This document shows, one piece after another, positions 1 through 11,908 of a stretch of DNA of 64,000 nucleotides (position 1 is the stretch's first letter; each line of letters starts with the position of its first letter). A program made the translations under genes and the position numbers. The DNA is from Dama dama (taxonomy: Eukaryota > Chordata > Mammalia > Artiodactyla > Cervidae): contig NC_083693.1 of NCBI RefSeq assembly GCF_033118175.1, positions 27,847,981 through 27,911,980 of the forward strand, read 5' to 3'. A model generated the notes under the pieces. The model had not been told where the DNA came from. It saw nothing but the letters and a program-made list of their open reading frames with translations, and made no database searches.

Positions 1-406
1 TGAAGAACTCTAAGAGCAGACCAGAGAAGTAGAAGTGAGTCTTTGCTTTTCAACTTGTCACTGGATTGAACAGGAACTGGGGTCAGGAACTGGGGCCTCC
101 ATGCCCAGGAGAGTGACCTTGCTTGTAGCTGCAGTGCTGAGGCTGTGACATGCATGTAGCCCAAGACCCTCTTTCTCACCTCTCCCTACACCTCCGCCTC
201 CTCATAGAACACAGTCTGCACTTTACAAGCCAGCCCAACAAAGCACTTGCTGCCAGGGCTGGTTCCCTCCTGCTTGCTCTGAGCCATTGTCTCTGCCTGT
301 TCCTCTGTTCCTCTGCCTGCCTGGTGCCTTGAGTACCTAACGAACGTTCCAGAAGCTCAACATCTTTTGGGGGGTGCCAATACGCTGCATCTTCCTCCCT
401 AAACTA
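1..406. other. unique intronic sequence
   Basis: No repeat or gene was recognised in this stretch; it is of mixed composition. Confidence 0.5.
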
Positions 407-606
407 AAAGTGTTAGTCGCTCAGTCGTGTATGACTCTTTTCGACTGTAGCCCACCAGGCTTTTATGTCCATGGACTTCTCGAGGCATGAATATTGGAGT
501 AGGTGGCCATTTCTTCCTCCAGAGGATCTTACTGACCCAGGGATTAAACCCTGATCTCCTGCACTGTAGTCAGATTCTTTACCATCTGAGCCACCAGGGA
601 AGCCCC
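407..606 (-). repeat. BOV-A2 SINE
   Basis: On the minus strand it starts GGGGCTTCCCTGGTGGCTCAG and contains the diagnostic CCAGTATTC-like block, GGACAT and the closing CACGACTGAGCGACTAACAC-like end, with several substitutions. It is a near full-length but diverged copy. Confidence 0.93.
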
Positions 607-725
607 CTCCCTCCACTAAACTTTTATCAAACCATCCACACCCAGTTGCAATGATCAGTGATCCTGCTAATCAGCTGCTAGGGACTTGCATCTGTGAGCC
701 TGTGACCTGCGTGTGCCTGGCTTCC

Positions 726-858
726 CTTGTGTGTGCTCAGTCGCTTCAGTTGTGTCCGACTCTGTGTGACCCCATGGACTGCAGCCCGCCAGGCTCCTCT
801 GTCCATGATATTCTCCAGGCAAGAATACTGAAGTGGGTTGCCATTTCCTCCTCCAGGA
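726..858 (-). repeat. BOV-A2 SINE, truncated
   Basis: The 3' part of the element is present (CAGTCCATGGGGTC region through CCAGTATTC), and the tRNA-like head is missing at the right end. Confidence 0.88.
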
Positions 859-1272
859 GCTCTTCCCTCGGGAGCATGTAAATTCCTTGACCCTTGATGA
901 CAGAGTCCTCTGCAGTCTATTTTGTTCACCCTCCCCTGGCTCTGTGCTGGTTCTGTGCTCCAAGTGGGCAGAGACCTCAGAGGTTCCAAGCAGCTTCTCC
1001 TTGAAACTGGGATGAGGTGGGCTCCAGCCTGTGACAAAGAAGAGCTGTCTAGGGTATGGGGCAGGGCTAGGGTCCAATATCAAGGCCCAGAGAAGCATAA
1101 AACATGGGGCCGAAGAGAGAAGATGCTGGCCCACGCTTCTCTGATGTCGTCCTTCAAAACTCAGCTCAGACAGGCCCTTTCCTCTGGGAGCTTTCCCTGG
1201 TCTTCCCTTTCCAGATCCTGAGCGTGCCTTGGCTGTGCTGTCTGTCCCAGAAACAGCACTGATACTCAAGAT
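859..1272. other. unique intronic sequence
   Basis: Mixed sequence with no recognised repeat or gene. The longer minus-strand ORFs crossing it run through the neighbouring SINE and are not coding. Confidence 0.4.
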
Positions 1273-1421
1273 TATTGGACAGCATCATCGACTCAAATGA
1301 GTCAATGCAAATGAGTTTAAGCAAACTCCAGGAGACACTGCCGGACAGGAAAGCCTGGCATGCTGCAGTCCATGGAGTTGCAAAGATTTGGACACAACTG
1401 AGCAACTGAACAATAACAAGT
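1273..1421 (+). repeat. BovB LINE 3' end
   Basis: The terminal BovB segment is recognised by GAGCAAACTCCAGGAG-like text, GGAAGCCTGGCATGCTGCAG and the ACTGAGCAACTGAAC end. It is 5' truncated to about 150 bases. Confidence 0.85.
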
Positions 1422-1595
1422 AGAGCACAAACTCCCAGCAAAACGGACTCCGGTCACAGGGCTGGATCAGGGCCCCCGAGGGCCTCCTCCCAAGCCAGGA
1501 ATTGATGCTTACTTAGCTCCTGGATCCCGGAGGGACCCGGGTGACTGGAGAATTGGATGTGGTCACTTACTGAGCTCAGGATGCAGATGTTTAGA

Positions 1596-1808
1596 AGCTT
1601 GTCAGGTGGCACCAGTAGTAAAGAACCCACCTGCCAACGCAGGAGACTTAAGAAATGTGGGCTCGATCCCTGGGTCAGGAAGATCCCCTGGAGGAGGTAT
1701 AGAAACCCACTCCAGTATTCTTGCCGGGAGAATCCCATGGACAGAGGAGTCTGGCAGGCTATATAGTCTGCAAATGGTTGGATACGACTGAAACCATTTA
1801 GCACGCAC
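1596..1808 (+). repeat. BOV-A2 SINE
   Basis: Full length: a head with AAAGAACCCACCTGCC, the CGATCCCTGGGTC B-box-like block, CACTCCAGTATTCTTGCC, and the tail near TGGATACGACTGAAAC. Confidence 0.93.
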
Positions 1809-2886
1809 ACAGAGAAGCACTTCACCATTTTAGCAACACCCCCACCTTAGCTGGAATGTGCAGACCAGGATGAGCTCCACACAGACCCTCATCATGCTGT
1901 CTTACACCCTTTGACACCTCCACTACTTGCAAGTCTTGGAGATCCTTAGGGGCAGGGACTGGTTTTTGTTTTTTTTTTTAATCTCAGCATCCCCAGCACC
2001 AAGTAGGACACCTGCCCAGCTCTCAAAAGCCCTCAATAAAGGAGGTGTGGGTACACCAGAAGCTCTCCTTTCCTGCACCGTCAGCTTCACCCTGGGGCAA
2101 GAGCATTTAATCCTGTTGTCAGTGAAGGGAAGCCTGAGGCACCATCTGGGAGTCCCCCGCAGGACAAGAAAGCTGAATGCCGCAAAGACACCAGTGACGC
2201 TCTGTTAGGGAGCCTGGTCACGCACATCTCCTGGAGACTGACCTTCTCATTGGAGGTACTAGAAACCCCAAGGTCAAGGTAGCATCTCAGCCTTGGACCC
2301 CAAGACCTGGAGGAATCCTGTCCAGAGGTTGGCCTTTGCCCCAACCCTGCAGACAGCCTCCTCTCCAGGCTGCTGACAGCGGGGTTCACTCAGGACACCG
2401 AGGGGCTTGGCAACGTGCAAGTGCAGCGCTAGCTTCCCCCCTGGAGTCCAGCAGACAGGACTGCCCAGGGACCCCCTTCCAGGAGCAGTGGCATGGGGCA
2501 GAACGTGCCAGTGATGCTCAGCAATTCCGGGAAAGGGGACCTCTACAAGCTGGGGCAGGAGCTAGGGTCAGAAGATGTGGGGTTTTCCTGGCACATCTCA
2601 ATCCCCAGCAGTTCTCTTCCCGGCCCCTGCACAAGGAGAAAGGAAGGCAGAGCCCATGCCCATGGCTGTCGGAAGGGATAGTGCCAGCAACTGAGCTGGC
2701 AGCATGACTGAGTAATGACCAGAGGAGCCTCTGCCGCCAGGCTGGAGTCGCCCAGCTGCTCTCACCACCAGGAAGGACTCGATGGCTCCGGCCACTATCA
2801 GCCTGGAGCACCTTCACCCCACAGGCTCATCTCGGCCTGGTCCAGGAGGGCTGAACCTCATTAGAGGGGGCGCTGAACTCCACTGC
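1809..2886. other. unique intronic sequence
   Basis: No repeat was recognised apart from a short T run near 1966-1979. Several overlapping short ORFs on both strands are chance readings in G+C-rich DNA. Confidence 0.4.
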
Positions 2887-3046
2887 ATACATTCACTTAT
2901 TTATTTATTGACTGCACTGGGTCTCAGTTGCAGCACACAGGATCTTCGCTGAGGCATGTGGGATCGAGTTCTCTGACCAGGGATCGAACCCGGACCCCTG
3001 CATTGAGAGAATGGAGTCTTAGCCACTGGACCACCAGGGAAGTCCT
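2887..3046 (-). repeat. CHR-type tRNA-derived SINE
   Basis: The minus strand reads GGACTTCCCTGGTGGTCCAG, then GGTTCGATCCCTGGTCAG, and ends in an A/T-rich (ATAAATAA) tail. It is a cetartiodactyl SINE of the CHR-2 kind. Confidence 0.88.
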
Positions 3047-3974
3047 CATTCATTTATGTATAAAGGACCCATTGTGCGCCAGCTGCCTGCGTCCAGCGTC
3101 CGTGTACCCAGAGAGGCCTTTTGCGGCACCAAGCTGTGGGCCCCACCTCGTGTTCCCTGGGTCCCACCAATAGGTCAGAAGCTCTTCCCAGGTTCTGGTC
3201 GTCCCTTCAGTGGGAGTCAGAATGCTGGGGACTCTGCCCAAATTCTAGCCACTCAACTGGGTCCTAACGACCCAGAAAGGATACATCAGCCTCTTTTTCC
3301 CAGAGGATGGGCCCAGGTCCTGATCACAATTTCTCATCATCACCTTGCTAACGGCTCATGGGACCAATTTCACATCATGTGGACTCCTGTCTGCCCACCT
3401 TGGAATCAAAGCATTTTCGGTTCCTGTTAACAATGGCACTGGTGCCCAGACCCCCATTTTAGAGCCCACAGTCAGCCACACCAGCCCAGGTCAGACCCCA
3501 GCCCCAATACCCTACTTCACCATGAGAGATTGGAGTGGGAATGCTGACTATACTCTGGCCACCAGCACAAGAGCTGTGTCAGTCTTCCTTAAACCTGAAC
3601 TCACCTGTTCCTAGCTTTCTTCCTTCCCTTCATCAGCATGGCCCTGGGAATCTGAAATGCCCAATAGATGCTTCAACCACCAATGGATCCAAGGGCGCTG
3701 TCCCTGCGTATATGAGAGTATGATGGGGCCTGTCAAACTGCCCCACCATCATGCACAGTTCAAGAATGCCAGTCTGTAGTATTCTCTAAATTACAGATAT
3801 TCAGCATATTTCAACTTAAGTAAAGTTTGTTAAATCAGCTATCTTATTGCAGGCTTTCAAAAATTATTATTTCTATTTGATTTGTAATATTACTTTTAGG
3901 GAAATTACGTATTAATGAAATTAGTATTCCAGTGCTCTTTGAAAAAAATAAAAGAAAGAAAGAATTCAAGACTG
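3047..3974. other. unique intronic sequence
   Basis: Unique, turning A+T-rich after about 3770. No repeat or gene was recognised. Confidence 0.4.
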
Positions 3975-4100
3975 AGACTTTCCCAGTGGTCCAGTGGTTA
4001 AGACTCCGAGCTTCCAGTGCAGGGGGCCTGGGTTCAACTTCTGGTTGGGGAACAGATCCCACATGCCATGCACCGTGGTCAAATGAATAAATAATAATTC
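3975..4100 (+). repeat. CHR-type tRNA-derived SINE
   Basis: Recognised by GTGGTCCAGTGGTTAAGACTC, GCAGGGGGCCTGGGTTC and ACAGATCCCACATGCC, ending in an ATAAATAATAA tail. Confidence 0.88.
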
Positions 4101-4427
4101 ATTTTAAAAAAGAATGGAAGTTCCAGTCTAGAACAGCACTTGCTTATTCACTTCCTGAAGGTGGAAAACTGCTTGTACTCAGTTCAGACACTGGAGGAAA
4201 CTGCGTGACACCAAACTCTCACTTCCCCGGCACTTCCTAATGGCTACCTGTGTGCAGAGAGGGAGTCAAGTTGCAAATGAGCCCAAGGAAAACAAACACT
4301 CCCAATTCACACCATCTGGACTCAGGGGGGCTTTGGCCAGCCCACCAAGGTGGAGATGGTGCTGAGTCATCCAGTTCCTGAGCTTAAATCTGTGAGACAC
4401 TAGCCATTCACTGCCTGGGGCGTCTGG

Positions 4428-4636
4428 GGGGCTTCCCTGGTGGCTCAGTTGGTAAAGAATCTGCCTGCAATGCAGGAGACTGGGATTCAATCCCTGGGTC
4501 AGGAAGATGCAGTGGAGAAGGAAATGGCAACACACTCCAGTATTCTTGCCTGGGAAATCCCATGGACAGAGGAGCCTGTCAGGCTATAGTTCATGGGGTC
4601 AAAAGAGCTGGACACGACTTAGCGACTAAACCACAT
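4428..4636 (+). repeat. BOV-A2 SINE
   Basis: Near-complete copy from GGGCTTCCCTGGTGGCTCAG to GACACGACTTAGCGACTAAA, with few changes from the family pattern. Confidence 0.95.
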
Positions 4637-5149
4637 GGGGGTGCCTGGGGACCCCAACACTTCTGAACAGGACAGGACACCAAGATGCCAGACTCTTTCT
4701 TAATGGAAACTGCCTGTTTGCTGAGGAGGGCCCAGTCTATTGAATCTACTTAAAGATTTCCCTGGAATAAACACTTTCATAGGGCACACCAAGCTCTCCT
4801 TAGGGCTAGCAGCTTTATGAAATAAACCTGAGTGGGGCTCTAAATTATTCTGACCTCTTCTCTTCCCTCCTTCCTCTTTTCTTTGTTAAAAAGAGAACAA
4901 ATTTCCTAGAGGTCTGACTTTCTGAAAAGAGTCTACAATGGGGTCAAAATTTGCAAATCTATCTGCAAAGAAAGAGGGTCAGGGTCCACAGATTAGCATT
5001 CCCAGACACCCCTTAATGACTTTTCCCCAAGTGATTACTGCTGCCCCAAACCCAAAGGAGCTCTCTTCTAGGTCCTCTCCTAAAATAGCCAGGGGAAGTT
5101 TGATGTCTGACTCAGAGAACCCAAAGATGGTGCTCTGTGAAACCCTGGA
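4637..5149. other. unique intronic sequence
   Basis: No repeat or gene recognised; moderately A+T-rich in the middle. Confidence 0.4.
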
Positions 5150-5480
5150 AGGGGTAGGGAGGGAGGTGGGAGGCAGGGTTCAGGAGGGAGGGGACACATG
5201 TATGCCTATGGCCAATTCATGTTGATGTATGTCAAAAACCATCATGTGCTGATTCATTCAATTCAGTCATGTCTGACTCTTTGTGACCCCATGGATGTAG
5301 CCTGCCAGGCTCCTCTGTCCGTGGGATTTCCCAGGCAAGAATACTGGACTGGGTTGCCATGCCCTCCTCCAGGGGGAGGACCCTGACCCAGGGATTGAAC
5401 CCAAGTCTCCTGAGTCTCCTGCATTGACAGGTGGGTTCCCTACCCATCCTCCAAATAAAATAAATATATATTCTTTTAAA
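5150..5480 (+). repeat. L1 3' UTR end, split by a SINE
   Basis: The left part (to about 5245) has the ruminant L1 3' end pattern GGAGGGGACACATGTATGCC and ATTCATGTTGATGTATG. After the nested BOV-A2, the closing CATCCTCCAAATAAAATAAA follows. The two halves join as one L1 end. Confidence 0.7.
5246..5445 (-). repeat. BOV-A2 SINE nested in L1 end
   Basis: Reads in minus orientation with AGTCATGTCTGACTCTTTG, AAGAATACTGGACTGG and GACCCAGGGATTGAACCC. It separates two parts of an L1 3' end and is thus younger than it. Confidence 0.9.
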
Positions 5481-6726
5481 AACGTTACCCCCACCTAGGG
5501 TGGGAGGCGGAGGAAACTTCTCGTCACCACCAGCCTGCCTCTCAGCAGCCTTGCCAGCTTCTCTCCATCTCACTTCCCTTCAACACCCCCCTCCCAGTTC
5601 GCTGGCTTCCTCTCCCTGTCTCTCCCTTCAGTCATTCATCTCCTCTCCCTGCCAGCTGATCTCTGCATCTGAAATCATACTTGGCCGCCGAATGCCCCAT
5701 TCTCTAAAGCAGAAGCCTCAGACAACCCAGAGAGTGAGTCAGTGTTTCCGAAAGCCCCGGGCACTCAGCAGGCTCCTCTGGATGGTTGTGGGTGAGGGGA
5801 GCTGAAGGTGTCCTTTTCACTAAAAGACCCATCCATGCTCATCTTCAGGGTGTGGACAGCTGGGACCCCAGAAATCCTCCGGGGGTCCCCTCTCCATCAC
5901 TGTTCCAGCCCACCACTTTGCAACAGCATTTCCTGGACAGGAGGACGCTGCCAGGGAGACCATCCAGGTCTGCAGCGTGGCTACCAACTGCAGGAGGTAA
6001 CCTGTATCTCCAAGAGGCGGGCGGGTACCACAGGCCTGGTTTCAGCTCAGAACTGAGAACCTAAAATAACCAAGGCTCAAGACCACAGAATTAAAGCCTG
6101 AGAGGCTAGAAATTACACATGCAAATGGCTAGCAGGAAAATAGGGTCAGGGCTGGGTGAGACAAGACAAGCCTTACAGAGCAAACACCCATGTCCTGTGT
6201 CCCCTGATGTCCCTAGGACCACTTCATGCTGGTGGCGGGCTCCTGACCACCAGGCTCTCCTGACCCCCATCTCAGCCTGAAAGCTTTCTCCAGGGCAGGC
6301 CTAGTGTCAGGCGTACTGAGCAGCAAACAGTCCAGATCTGTCGCCTGCCTCTCCTGCAGGTGGGGTAGCTACTCTACACCATCTCCCAGTATTTCCACCG
6401 AGGACCTGCTACCTGCTGGGCACAGTCACCATCTCCGGTGCATTTGTCCAGGGTCACCTCTCAGCAAGAAGGGACAACCTGGCCCAGGAAACACATCCCC
6501 TCTCCCATTGGATCAAACCCAGTTTGCCCCACTTGGCTCCATTTTGATGGAAAGAGAAGAGGAGGTGACAGCAGCTATGAGGCATTTCTGGGTTCACTGT
6601 TAACAAAAAACTGGGTTTAAAATCAGGGTGCTATCTCCGCTCACCCCATCCCTTCCCACAGGGAAATAAGAATTTCTCAGGAACGCTGTGAAACTGGACA
6701 GAAAAGAGAAAGTTAACCAGAGCTGA
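5481..6726. other. unique intronic sequence
   Basis: C/T-rich around 5515-5650, otherwise mixed. No repeat or gene recognised. Confidence 0.4.
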
Positions 6727-7089
6727 GGGACTTCCCTGGTGGTCCAGTGGCTAAGACTCCACGCTCCCAATGCAGGGGGCCTGGGTTCCATCCCTGGTCA
6801 GGGAACTGCATCCCACAGGCCCCAACTAACACATTGGTGACTCAGACGGTAGAGTCTGCCTGCAACGTAGGAGACATGGGTTCAATCCCTGGGTCAGGAA
6901 GATCCCCCAGAGAAGGGAATGGCTACCCACTCCGGTATTCTTCCCTGGAGAATCTCATGGACAGAGGAGCCTGGTGGGCTACAGTCCACGGGGTCACAAA
7001 GAGTCGGACACAACTGAGCAAGTAACACTTTGGCCACAACTAAGCATTCTCGCGCCACCACAAGGACCTGGCTCAGCCAAATAAATATT
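6727..7089 (+). repeat. CHR-type SINE split by BOV-A2
   Basis: The left half runs from GGACTTCCCTGGTGGTCCAG to the CAACTAA near 6829. The right half resumes at ACAACTAAGCATTC and ends in AAATAAATATT. The two halves make one CHR element. Confidence 0.85.
6830..7031 (+). repeat. BOV-A2 SINE nested in CHR SINE
   Basis: A full BOV-A2 body lies between a 12-base target duplication, GGCCCCAACTAA at 6818-6829 and GGCCACAACTAA at 7032-7043 (one mismatch). It inserted after the CHR element. Confidence 0.9.
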
Positions 7090-7486
7090 AGGGAGAAAAC
7101 TGAAGGCTGACACTGACATTCATGAAGAGGGGTTTTCTGCCCCTGCTGCCAGCCTTAGCATGCTGTCCTATACACGGGGGGAAGACAACAGATTTTGATT
7201 CAGTTTCTGAGACAGGTCTCAGTTAGAGCTTTGATGCCTCAGTGTCCCTGTCAGGGAAGAAACAAGACCCAGCACAAATCTCTCTGGCCTCAGGGAGCAT
7301 GTGAGCAACACAAGGTATTTCTGTGTCCAGACGGACTGATGTGGTTCTGGGCTCTCAGATCTGGTCCCGTAGTCACCGAGGCCTTTGTGCAAGCACCTAT
7401 CTGAACATCCTTGGGGACTGAGAGCCCAGCATGGCAATGATGCTTACATGGACTCAGTATCAGATCTGCCAAAGATTTCTTTTTCT
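7090..7486. other. unique intronic sequence
   Basis: No repeat or gene recognised. Confidence 0.4.
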
Positions 7487-7604
7487 ATCTTTTTTTTGGC
7501 TGTGCCACAGGGCATATGGGATCTTACTTCCCTGACTAGGGATCAAACCCGCACCTCCAGCATTGGAAGCGCAGAGTCTTAACCACTGGACCACAAGGGA
7601 GGTC
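7487..7604 (-). repeat. CHR-type tRNA-derived SINE
   Basis: Minus strand: a head with GTGGTCCAGTGGTTAAGACTC, then GATCCCTAGTCAGGGAAG and the GGCACAGCC end beside a T run. Confidence 0.85.
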
Positions 7605-9010
7605 TAAGATTCTTCGTAGGAGGCTATGAACTTCCACAGACATGAGCTTCGGCAGTCATACTAGAGATACAGGAAATACATCCATCCAGAGCCCTTGATT
7701 CCCAGAGCCCCAACACGTGACTCAGCCACACGCAATCCTGAGCTACAGTGGCTACACTCACCTCTGAACTGGGGGCCCCAGGCTCAATCTTCTCATTCCC
7801 ACTTGACCCCTCCTTTCTTCAGGCCTCGAATAAATAAATAGTCAGGTGATCCTGACTGCAAGGGACGGATCCTGAATAGTTTGGGGATGGGAGGGTACAC
7901 AGACTGTATGAAAGACGCCCAGGACTCTGACCCCCCAGAGCTGAGCAGGCCCAGACCCCACCCACCACGTGCCTCCCAAGAGGATGCGTCTTGCTCCCAC
8001 TCACAGACCAGAAGGCGCCGTGGGAAGAGATGGCTTAAAGCAGGCTTCCAGCTGCAACGACTGCCTTCCTTGTCTTCCAGCACCTGCCTGACCCCCCTCT
8101 CACCCATTCTCCACAGCAGCTGGAGACGATCTGCAAATTCACTAGCAAAACTCTTCAGTGGGACGCCAGGGCCTGAGGATAAGCCCAAAATCCTTAACTT
8201 GGCTGAGCAGTGAGGCCGGGCCTTGCCCATCTCTCAGCCCCGCCTCCCCACGCTCAGCCTCACCCCTGCAAGGGCACCCCTTGCCCGGGGCTTTCGACTG
8301 TGTATTAGCCCTCCCGCCTTGGAGATGATCCCTCCACACCCCTCTCCACATGGCCAGCTCCTTCAAGTCTCAGAGAATGCATGCTTCCTCAGAGAAGCCT
8401 TTCCAGACCCCCAGGATGAGGCCAGGTCCCCCAGACATACATTATCAAAGAGCCCTATGCCCTTCTTCAGAGCATGCGTGCTCAGTTGAATATGCAAAAG
8501 GTCTTGCCCACTCCAGGTTGCCTTTAAAAGTCATGACTCTGATGGACACAGGTCACCGCACTCCATTTAAACCTGAATAACAGGAAACCCTGTGGATCTC
8601 GACAGGTCGATCTCTTGTAACTCCCTACTGTGCTTGGCCCCTCCCCCCCAATGTGTGAAGCAAGCACGGCTGCTCTGCCCGCATCACTGCCAATCCGCTC
8701 CCTGGCAATCGGATCTACTGCCGTCCTCCATCCGGCACGGCCACAGCATCCCTCCAGGATGCCTGGACTGTTCCCAAAGAAATGGTAATGTCAGAAATGG
8801 GAGTTATCCCTTCCAAACAGCCCATCCCCAAGGCCTCTCGAGCACTGGTGATCAGTGTGCCCTGAAAGCCTTCCATCTCTCAAAGACCCCCCATACCAAC
8901 ACCTCCCCTCCACACTCAGGGGGATCCATCCCCTCACCTAACTCTTCATGGTCTCCACTTCCTTGGGATGGGCCATTTGAGCTGGAGAAATGAATGCAAA
9001 ATGACACCCC
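7605..9010. other. unique sequence with a possible L2 fossil
   Basis: Mostly unique. The stretch near 8190-8440, with CTCAGAGAAGCCTTTCCAGA, resembles the antisense of an L2 LINE 3' region, but the match is too diverged to assign firmly. Confidence 0.35.
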
Positions 9011-9222
9011 CATGAAAGTGAAAGACTCTCAGTGGTGTCAGACTCTTTGCAACCCCATGGACAGTAGCCCGCCAGGCTCCTCTGTCCATGGGATTCTCCA
9101 GGTAAGAATACTGGAGTGGGTTGCCATTCCCTTCTCCAGGGGAATCTTCCTGACCCAGGGATGGAACCCAGGTTTCCTGAATTGCAGGTAGATTCTTTAC
9201 CGTCGGAGCCACAAGGGAGCCT
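9011..9222 (-). repeat. BOV-A2 SINE
   Basis: Minus-strand copy with GGATTCTCCAGGTAAGAATA, CTGACCCAGGGATGGAACCC and the head near GGAGCCACAAGGGAGCC. Confidence 0.93.
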
Positions 9223-9225
9223 TTT

Positions 9226-9343
9226 AAAATGCCAGTGTCTGGGCCCCAATTCAGAGAGTCTAACGTCATTGGTCTAGGGTACAGCCTGAATATTTGAAAT
9301 TTTTAAAGCTTCCCAGGTGACCCTAATATGGAGCCTGGTTAGG
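9226..9343. repeat. MER5-like DNA transposon fossil
   Basis: The pattern CTGGGCCCCAATTCAGAGAG, then AAAGCTTCCCAGGTGACCCT, resembles the non-autonomous hAT element MER5A. It is diverged. Confidence 0.45.
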
Positions 9344-9974
9344 ACCCCACTCAATTCGAACAGGAAAACTGTCATTGCCTGTTCCGTGCCAGGCATCATG
9401 GGCTCAATCCCACTGGCACGGAGAATTGAGGTCCATGCCTTCAGTGAGCATGTCCACTAATGAGGGGAACAGGTCCACTCATGACTCTTAACAGAAAAAG
9501 TAATAAAAGGCATATTCAGATAAGCTGAGAATAACAGATAAAGAAGCAACTGATCCAGTCTAGGTGAAATTAGAGGGGGGGAAAAAAGTCAGACATCAAG
9601 AGACAGTGATATCTGGGCCTTAAAGGATGAATAGGAGTTTTCTAGGCAGACAAGGAATAGCTGTCCCAGGCCTCTGTTCTTCCCCATTCTTGGTCACAGG
9701 GGGTGATGTCTGGAAAGGACCCAGGGTCCTGTATTCTGGGCCGGCTGCCTACTGCCACCCTGGGTATATGAAGAAAGTGTAGCACGAAGTATAACGTCAA
9801 CCCAATGCATGTTCTCTGTTACCGGCTGCTGCTACTGGAGGACCACTGGGAGCAGCCAGGATGCCTTATGAGCCAGAGTCCGATCAGAAAAACAGCACCC
9901 ACACCTTCTCCCTGACACAGGAAATTTGATGCAGAAACTAGTGATATTTTGGAGTGGCCAAAAAACCAAACAGG
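9344..9974. other. unique intronic sequence
   Basis: No confident repeat. The part from about 9540 to 9690 has the feel of an old mammalian repeat but was not assigned. Confidence 0.35.
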
Positions 9975-10252
9975 ATTTCCCTGGTGGTCCAGTGGTTAAA
10001 AATCCACCTGCCAATGCAGGGGACACGGATTCCATCCCTGACCCAGGAAGACCCCACATGCCAGGGGGCAACTAAGCCTGTGCACAACTACTGAGCCCAC
10101 ATACCCGGAGCCTGAACTCTGCAACAAGAGAAAACGCCGCAGTGAGAAGCCCGCACACCACCACCAAGAGCAGCCCCCGCTCTCCACAGCTAGAGAGGGC
10201 ACACGGGCAGCAACGGAGACCCAGGGCAGCCAAAAATAAATAAACAGAAATA
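9975..10252 (+). repeat. CHR-1-like long tRNA SINE
   Basis: Starts TTTCCCTGGTGGTCCAGTGG, followed by the long body with ACAACTACTGAGCCCACA, GCAACAAGAGAAAACGCCGC and CAGCAACGGAGACCCAG, then an AAATAAATAAAC tail. Confidence 0.88.
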
Positions 10253-10929
10253 AAGAAAAAACAAACAAACAGGGAGCCACCGGGCAAGCCAGCGATCAGC
10301 AACAGCAGGAAGCCCCCAGGCTGAAGGATGAAGTGAGGAGGTGGTGTCAAGAAGCCCAGGGTCAGAGCCCGCTGGGAGCTGGTGACAGCGGGCACCACTC
10401 AGCAGGAAGTACTGAGAGACGCAGCCATTGCCAAAGATGCGAAGATAATACTCTGATCCTCGGGCAGCAAGGGGGTGCGGTGGGGGGTGTGCCTGCCTTC
10501 TCCCTTCCTCCTTCCCCCTCTGTGGCTCCCACTGGCCAGCTGCAGCCTAGAGCCACTTGGCAAAGGAGCCTGGGAGATGGAACTTTCAGGAGTCAGGCCC
10601 TAGAAGGACAGGGAAGGGATCTGAGCGCTTACAGGAAAAGGACAGGTTCACTCTGGCACTCTGGCCGAAGCTGACTGAACAGCCCTTTCCTCTCACCCCT
10701 TTCCCCTGCACTTAAAACACCCTCATGCCCTAGAGCACAGCTGCCCAGCCAGTGTCCTGCAGACACTGTCAGCAACGGAGCTGGGGAGACGCCGCCTACC
10801 TCTAGCTGCAAATACCCTCTCTGGTTATTCCCCTGGTGCTAGCAAATTTGATCAGTTTCTCACTGTGCCATGGAGCACAAATGTCCGAGAAGCACCGTTC
10901 TCAGAAAAAGCTAAGAAAGAGGGATCATT
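10253..10929. other. unique intronic sequence
   Basis: No repeat or gene recognised. Confidence 0.4.
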
Positions 10930-11187
10930 TCCACATCCTGGCTACTGTCAATAGTACTGCAATGAACATTGGGGTACATGCGTCTTTTGAATTAGGGTTT
11001 TCCCGGGGTATATGCCCAGAAGTGGGACTGCTGGGTCATATAGTACTTCAGTGTTTAGGTTTTTAAGTAACCTCCATACTATTCTCCATAGTGGCTGTAT
11101 AAATTTACATTCCCACCAAAAGAGCAAGACGGTTCCCTTTTCTCCACATCTTCTCCAGCATCCATTGTTTGTAGAATTTTTTGATGC
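10930..11187 (-). mobile_element. L1 LINE, inverted 5' part
   Basis: The minus strand carries the common L1 3'-region text (GGTGGGAATGTAAATTTATAC, CCATAGTGGAGAAT, GTTCATTGCAGTACTATT). The orientation is opposite to the L1 end that follows directly, as produced by twin priming during insertion. Confidence 0.82.
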
Positions 11188-11270
11188 AGCTCGGTGCTCT
11201 GTGATGACCCTGAGGGGTGGGATGAGGGTGGGTGGGAGGGAAGTCCAAGAGGGAGGGGATATCTGTGTGT
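11188..11270 (+). mobile_element. L1 3' UTR, first part
   Basis: Ruminant L1 3' end pattern with GCTCTGTGATGACCCTGAGG and GAGGGAGGGGATATCTG on the plus strand. It continues after the BovB insertion. Confidence 0.78.
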
Positions 11271-11274
11271 TGCT

Positions 11275-11908
11275 TTTGTTCAGTTGTCAAGTCGTGTCTG
11301 ACTCTTTGTGACCCCGTGGACTGCAGCACGCCAGGTTCCTGTGTCCTCCATTGTCTCCTGGAGTTTGTTCAAATTCATGTCCATTATGTTGGTGACACTA
11401 TCCAACCATACCATCCTCTGTCACCCCCTTCTCCTTTTGCCCTCGATCTTTCCTAGCATCAGGATCATTTCCAATGAGATGGATCTTCACATCAGGTGGC
11501 CAAAGGAATGGAGCTTCAGCTTCAGCATCAGTCCTTCCAATGAATATTCAGGGTTGATTTCCTTTAGGATTGACTAGTTTGATCTCCCTGCTGTCCAAGG
11601 GATTTTCAAGAGTCTTCTCCAACACCACAATTCGAAAGCATCAATTCTTCTGTGCTCAGCCTTTTTTATGGTTTAAATCTCACATCTGCACATGACTATT
11701 GGAAAAACCACAGCATTAACTACACGGACCTTTGTCAGCAAAGTGACGTCTCTGCTTTTTAACATGCTGTTGAGGTTTGTCATAGCTTTCCTTCCAAGGA
11801 GCAAGCATCTTTTAACTTCATGGCTGCAGTCACCATCCACAGTGATTTTGGAGCCCAAGAAAAGAAAATCTTTCACTGCTTCCACTTTTTCCCCTATTTG
11901 CCATGAAG
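11275..11908 (-). mobile_element. BovB LINE fragment nested in L1
   Basis: About 630 bases of the BovB 3' region. The minus strand encodes remnants of the RTE reverse transcriptase C-terminal part (for example GSKITVDGDCSHEVKRCLLL and AVVFPIVM) followed by the 3' end. It is 5' truncated and has stops. BovB is the RTE-clade LINE known for horizontal transfer into ruminant ancestors. Confidence 0.93.

Noticed and set aside
667..1269. 200-codon minus-strand ORF
   Set aside because: Much of it translates a BOV-A2 SINE (peptides like SWRRKWQPTSVFLPGE recur at every BOV-A2 in the window).
6727..7089. tRNA-like promoter boxes in SINE heads (GGTTCRATCCC)
   Set aside because: They are the B-box relics of tRNA-derived SINEs; no complete tRNA cloverleaf was seen here or elsewhere.
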